Source of the DNA: SZUA-430 sp036840015
GTDB lineage: Bacteria > Pseudomonadota > Alphaproteobacteria > Micropepsales > Micropepsaceae
Reading direction: 5' to 3'
Assembly (NCBI GenBank): GCA_036840015.1
Contig: DAISVV010000046.1
Location: 1 to 15,679, forward strand
Length of the DNA: 15,679 nucleotides
Part shown: positions 12,544 to 15,679 of the stretch, piece by piece
Layout: each line of letters opens with the position of its first letter
Position numbering within the stretch: the first letter of the stretch is position 1
Program-made: the position numbers and the translations under genes
The notes under the pieces: model-generated
What the model was told of the DNA's origin: nothing
What the model saw: the letters and a program-made list of their open reading frames with translations, nothing else
Databases searched by the model: none

Positions 12544-14298
12544 GTGAACAAGGCTAACGCGAGCATCATCGGCAATTTCCTCCACCGGTCGCGCAACGTG
12601 TTCATCAGCGCAGGCGTCTTCAGCCTGTTCGTGAACCTTGCGATGCTGAACAGCCCGCTGTTCATGCTTCAGGTCTATGACCGGGTCCTTACCTCGCAGA
12701 GCGAGGATACGCTGCTGTTCCTGACGCTGCTTTCCGTCGGCGTGCTGCTGGTGCAGGCCCTTGTTGAAATCGCGCGCTCGGACCTTCTGGTACGCGCCAG
12801 CTCGCAACTGGACAACGAACTGCGTGACCTGACCTTCGGCATCTCGATGGGCAAGGAACCCACTGACATGTCGAGCGCGCACGGGCTGCGAGACCTCGAC
12901 AATATCCGTTCCTTTCTGGCAAGCCCGGCGCTGATCGCGCTCTTCGACGCGCCCTGGACGCCGATCTTCCTGTTTGTGATCTTCCTGCTGCACCCTGCCC
13001 TCGGGCTCCTGGCCCTGGCCGGCGCCATCGTCATCATCGGGATCGCCTACCTGAGCGAAATCGCCACCGGCAAGCCGCTTAACGAGGCCGCACAGGCGCA
13101 CCGCGACTCGGAGTTCTTCGTCAGCACGCTTCAGAACAATGCTGAATCCGCCCGCTCGATGGGCATGGTCAAGAACGTGCAGCGCCGCTGGGAAGAGCAT
13201 CACGAGGCGAGCCTTGCCTGGCAGGCCGTTGCCAGCGACAGGGCCTCGCGCCTGAGCGCGGCTGCAAAGTTTGCGCGCCAGCTGCTGCAGATCCTGTGCC
13301 TTGCGCTGGGCGCCTATCTCGCACTTGAGAACCAGATCTCGGCAGGTGCCATCGTCGCCACTTCGATCATCATGGGCCGCGCGCTGGCGCCGATCGAGGC
13401 CTCGATCGGCCAGTGGAAGCGCTTCGTGCAGGTCCGGCAGTCCTACGGACGGCTGAATGCCGTGCTCAAGGGCGTGCACGACACCACGCGCACTGAACTG
13501 CCGCCCGCGGCCGGCAAGTTCGCGCTTGAAGACGTCTGGATGCGCTTCCCCGGCTCGAAGGAACCCGCGCTGCGCGGCGTGTCGCTTGAAGTTGCCCCGG
13601 GCGAGGTGCTTGGCATCATCGGCGCCACCGGCTCGGGAAAGACCACGCTCGCACGCCTCATGATCGGCGCGGTGAAGCCGTCGGCCGGCAATGTGCGGCT
13701 CGACGGGGTCGAGGTATCCGACTGGTCGCCGGCCGAACTTGGCCCGCAGGTCGGTTACCTCGCACAGGACGTGGAGCTCATGGAGGGCACGGTCGCGGAG
13801 AACATCTCGCGCTATGGCTCGCCCGACTCGCATGCCATTGTCGAAGCGGCAAAGATCGCGAGCGCGCATGACTTCGTGCTGACGCTGCCCAATGCCTATG
13901 ACACGATCATCGGCGAGCGCGGCAAGCTGCTCTCCGGTGGCCAGCGCCAGCGGGTTGCCCTGGCGCGCGCCGTCTTCGGTAACACGAAGGTGGTTGTACT
14001 CGACGAACCCAACGCCAACCTTGATGCCGCGGGCGAAGCTGACCTGCGCCGGGCCGTCGAAATCCTCAAGCAGCAGAAGCGGACCGTCATCATCATCACG
14101 CACCGTCCCGGCATCCTGCCGGTGGTCGACAAGCTCGCCGTCATGAAGGCCGGGCAGATGGTGTCTTTCGGACCGCGCGACGAAGTCCTCGCCAACCTCA
14201 ACAAGGCAGCTGCCGATGCACGCACCGGTGCATCACCCAACCCGTCCAAGGTGACGTCAATCGAGAACCGCCATGCAAATAGCAAAGCCCAGTCCTAG
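12544..14298 (+). CDS. Type I secretion ABC transporter (PrtD/HlyB-like permease-ATPase)
   Basis: A 584-residue inner-membrane half-transporter that drives one-step export of a substrate from cytoplasm to medium. The membrane domain (about residues 15-295) contains the T1SS-type segment NLAMLNSPLFMLQVYDRVLT and further helices (IFLFVIFLLHPALGLLALAG, GAIVATSIIMGRALAPIEAS). The nucleotide-binding domain has Walker A GATGSGKT (360-367), Q-loop YLAQDVEL (Gln407), signature LSGGQRQR (463-470), Walker B VVVLDEP (483-489) and His520. There is no C39 peptidase-like N domain, so it belongs to the PrtD/AprD group rather than the HlyB or bacteriocin groups. It overlaps the membrane fusion gene by 26 bases. 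The substrate is not encoded nearby, and no RTX repeats are seen in the window. Confidence 0.93.
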   Translation: MNKANASIIGNFLHRSRNVFISAGVFSLFVNLAMLNSPLFMLQVYDRVLTSQSEDTLLFLTLLSVGVLLVQALVEIARSDLLVRASSQLDNELRDLTFGISMGKEPTDMSSAHGLRDLDNIRSFLASPALIALFDAPWTPIFLFVIFLLHPALGLLALAGAIVIIGIAYLSEIATGKPLNEAAQAHRDSEFFVSTLQNNAESARSMGMVKNVQRRWEEHHEASLAWQAVASDRASRLSAAAKFARQLLQILCLALGAYLALENQISAGAIVATSIIMGRALAPIEASIGQWKRFVQVRQSYGRLNAVLKGVHDTTRTELPPAAGKFALEDVWMRFPGSKEPALRGVSLEVAPGEVLGIIGATGSGKTTLARLMIGAVKPSAGNVRLDGVEVSDWSPAELGPQVGYLAQDVELMEGTVAENISRYGSPDSHAIVEAAKIASAHDFVLTLPNAYDTIIGERGKLLSGGQRQRVALARAVFGNTKVVVLDEPNANLDAAGEADLRRAVEILKQQKRTVIIITHRPGILPVVDKLAVMKAGQMVSFGPRDEVLANLNKAAADARTGASPNPSKVTSIENRHANSKAQS

Positions 14299-15616
14299 GC
14301 GGCCAAACTGGCCCAACAGCATTCCGAGCCTGCCGACGAACACGAAGCGGGCGATGATCTACGGCTTTGCCCTCATCGGGCTGGCCGTCGGCGGGTTCGG
14401 CATCTGGAGCACCACGGTGCCGATTGCCAGTGCCGTCGTGGCCAATGGCCAGGTCGTGGTCGCCTCGAAGCGCAAACAGGTCCAGCATCCGACCGGTGGC
14501 GCGGTACGCGCGATCAAGGTCGAGGACGGCCAGCATGTGAAAGAGGGCGATGTCCTGCTGGAGCTCGATGACGCGGATGCGCTCGAGCGCTACACGCGCG
14601 GGCGGGATTCCTATTTCCTTGGCGTGGCCACCGAGGCGCGCATGCAGGCCGAGATCGCCGAGGCGGCGGAACCTGCATTCCCGCAGGAACTGCAGGATGC
14701 CGCCGCGCGCATGCCGGCGGTCAAGAACCTCCTTGAAGGCCAGGCCCAGCTCTTCATTGCGCGCCGCCAGGAACTGCAGGGCCAGCTGTCCATGATCCAG
14801 TCGCAGTACGAGCAGCTCAAGGGCGAGCTCAGCGCGCTGGAGGCCGACCGCCGTGCGGCGCGGGAACAGATTGAACTGTCGCGCAAGGAACTCGACGTTG
14901 TCGAGGAGCTCTACAAGAAGGGCTACACGACACGTACCCGCGTGTTCTCGCTCAATCGCGACATCTCGCAGCTCAGCGGCGGGGTGGAACGCACCTCGGC
15001 GATGATCGCGCGCACGCGCAGTTCGCTCATGGAAAGCGAACTGAAGCTGATGCAGGCCAAGAACCAGCTGATGGCGACGGTCCAGGGTGAGCTGCGCGAG
15101 GTGCAGGCCCGGCTCCCGAACCTGCGCGAACAGTATCGCGCCGCCGAGCAGGCCTATGACCGCATGACGGTCCGGGCCCCGACGTCGGGCTATGTGCTGG
15201 CACCGCGGATGTCGACGCTTGGCGCCGTCGTGCGTCCTGGCGAAACCATTCTCGAGATCGTGCCGCGCGATGACAGGCTGATGGTCGAGGTGCAGATCCG
15301 GCCGTCCGACGTTGACTCGGTCTCGATCGGCTTGCCGACCGAGGTTCGCTTCACCAGCCTGAGCCAGAAGGACCTGCCCATGCTCTATGGACGGGTTGCC
15401 TATATCTCGGCTGACTCGCTGCAGGATCCCCGCTCAAGCGCGACCTATTTCGTCGCGCATGTGGACGTGCCGGACAGCGAAATGCACCGCCTCGGCAAGC
15501 AGACCCTTCAGCCTGGCATGCCCGCAGCCGTCATGATCAAGACGGGCGAACGCACGGCGCTTGCCTATCTCACGCAGCCCCTGCGTGACAGCTTCAACCG
15601 CGCCTGGCGCGAGTAA
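14273..15616 (+). CDS. T1SS membrane fusion protein (HlyD/PrtE family)
   Basis: A 447-residue periplasmic adaptor that links the ABC exporter to a TolC-type outer-membrane channel. A short cytoplasmic N-terminus is followed by one membrane helix (about residues 28-46, IYGFALIGLAVGGFGIWSTT). The split lipoyl/barrel-sandwich domain is visible as QHPTGGAVRAIKVEDGQHVK (about 71-90) and later MTVRAPTSGYVLAPRM. Between them lies a long coiled-coil hairpin (about 150-290) rich in Glu, Gln, Arg and Leu. A beta-barrel part (PGETILEIVPRDDRLMVEVQI) and the C-terminal DVPDSEMHRLGKQTLQPGMP segment complete the family pattern. The ATG at 14273 lies inside the exporter's 3' end, a usual sign of coupled translation. 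No TolC gene follows before the window ends. Confidence 0.94.
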   Translation: MQIAKPSPRRPNWPNSIPSLPTNTKRAMIYGFALIGLAVGGFGIWSTTVPIASAVVANGQVVVASKRKQVQHPTGGAVRAIKVEDGQHVKEGDVLLELDDADALERYTRGRDSYFLGVATEARMQAEIAEAAEPAFPQELQDAAARMPAVKNLLEGQAQLFIARRQELQGQLSMIQSQYEQLKGELSALEADRRAAREQIELSRKELDVVEELYKKGYTTRTRVFSLNRDISQLSGGVERTSAMIARTRSSLMESELKLMQAKNQLMATVQGELREVQARLPNLREQYRAAEQAYDRMTVRAPTSGYVLAPRMSTLGAVVRPGETILEIVPRDDRLMVEVQIRPSDVDSVSIGLPTEVRFTSLSQKDLPMLYGRVAYISADSLQDPRSSATYFVAHVDVPDSEMHRLGKQTLQPGMPAAVMIKTGERTALAYLTQPLRDSFNRAWRE

Positions 15617-15643
15617 GGCCGATTTTGGTTGCCGCGCGGTGAC

Positions 15644-15665
15644 GGGCCAGCCTCATGGCTGGCCC
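15644..15665 (+). terminator. Hairpin after the T1SS adaptor gene
   Basis: GGGCCAGCC and GGCTGGCCC form a perfect 9-bp stem with a TCAT loop, 27 bases after the stop. A run of T residues is absent (TGCCGC follows), so it may be a Rho-assisted terminator or 3' stabilising stem. Nothing else is seen in 15617-15679. Confidence 0.45.
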
Positions 15666-15679
15666 TGCCGCAGTGCCGC

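Noticed and set aside
12290..12547. 85-codon frame ending as GTGA on the exporter start
   Set aside because: Pro/Arg-rich product with no recognisable domain and a poor start context; more likely part of a leader.
12403..14103. 566-codon open frame antisense to the ABC exporter
   Set aside because: Typical high-GC shadow frame; the other strand has every ABC motif in place.
1..15679. CRISPR arrays, tRNA or rRNA genes, insertion sequences, phage genes
   Set aside because: No regular spaced repeats, no cloverleaf-like sequence recognised, and no transposase, integrase or terminal repeats seen.

Overview
The window is GC-rich, densely coding DNA, most likely from an alphaproteobacterium. The grounds are a CcmI-type TPR tail, a PrtD-type T1SS ABC exporter with an HlyD-type adaptor, an ECF sigma/anti-sigma pair next to a subtilase, and overall codon bias. 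This placement rests on family resemblance only and I cannot name a genus.

Layout. (1) Bases 2-505 (+) hold the 3' end of a cytochrome c biogenesis gene of the CcmI/CycH type, interrupted by an in-frame TAG. (2) Bases 509-7038 (-) hold a compact type II secretion (T2SS) block. In transcription order it is gspF, gspH, gspI, gspJ, gspK, the prepilin peptidase gspO, gspE and gspG, mostly with overlapping start and stop codons. It has no gspC, gspD, gspL, gspM or gspN. (3) Bases 7129-9114 (-) lie upstream of that block and in the same direction: an ECF sigma factor, its membrane anti-sigma factor (ATGA overlap) and an SCO1/SenC-like copper/thiol protein. (4) Bases 9249-10967 (+) encode a Sec-exported subtilase (S8), divergent from the sigma gene, with a very Asp/Arg-rich segment of about 115 residues between signal peptide and protease. 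(5) Bases 11268-12200 (+) encode an outer-membrane beta-barrel protein closed by a strong intrinsic terminator. (6) Bases 12544-15616 (+) encode a T1SS ABC exporter and its membrane fusion protein as an overlapping pair; no TolC homologue or RTX substrate lies in the window.

How the genes may work together (inference). A sigma/anti-sigma switch sits at the head of a co-directional run reaching through Sco into the T2SS genes and faces a secreted subtilase across a 134-bp divergent promoter region. The simplest model is a regulated protease-secretion unit: the subtilase crosses the inner membrane by Sec and could be a T2SS client. The downstream T1SS pair is a separate unit, isolated by a terminator and a long leader with a large hairpin.

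Two sequence-integrity oddities deserve checking against reads or relatives: the amber codon in the ccmI-like gene, and the gspI/gspJ junction, where neither a normal gspI stop nor a normal gspJ start exists.
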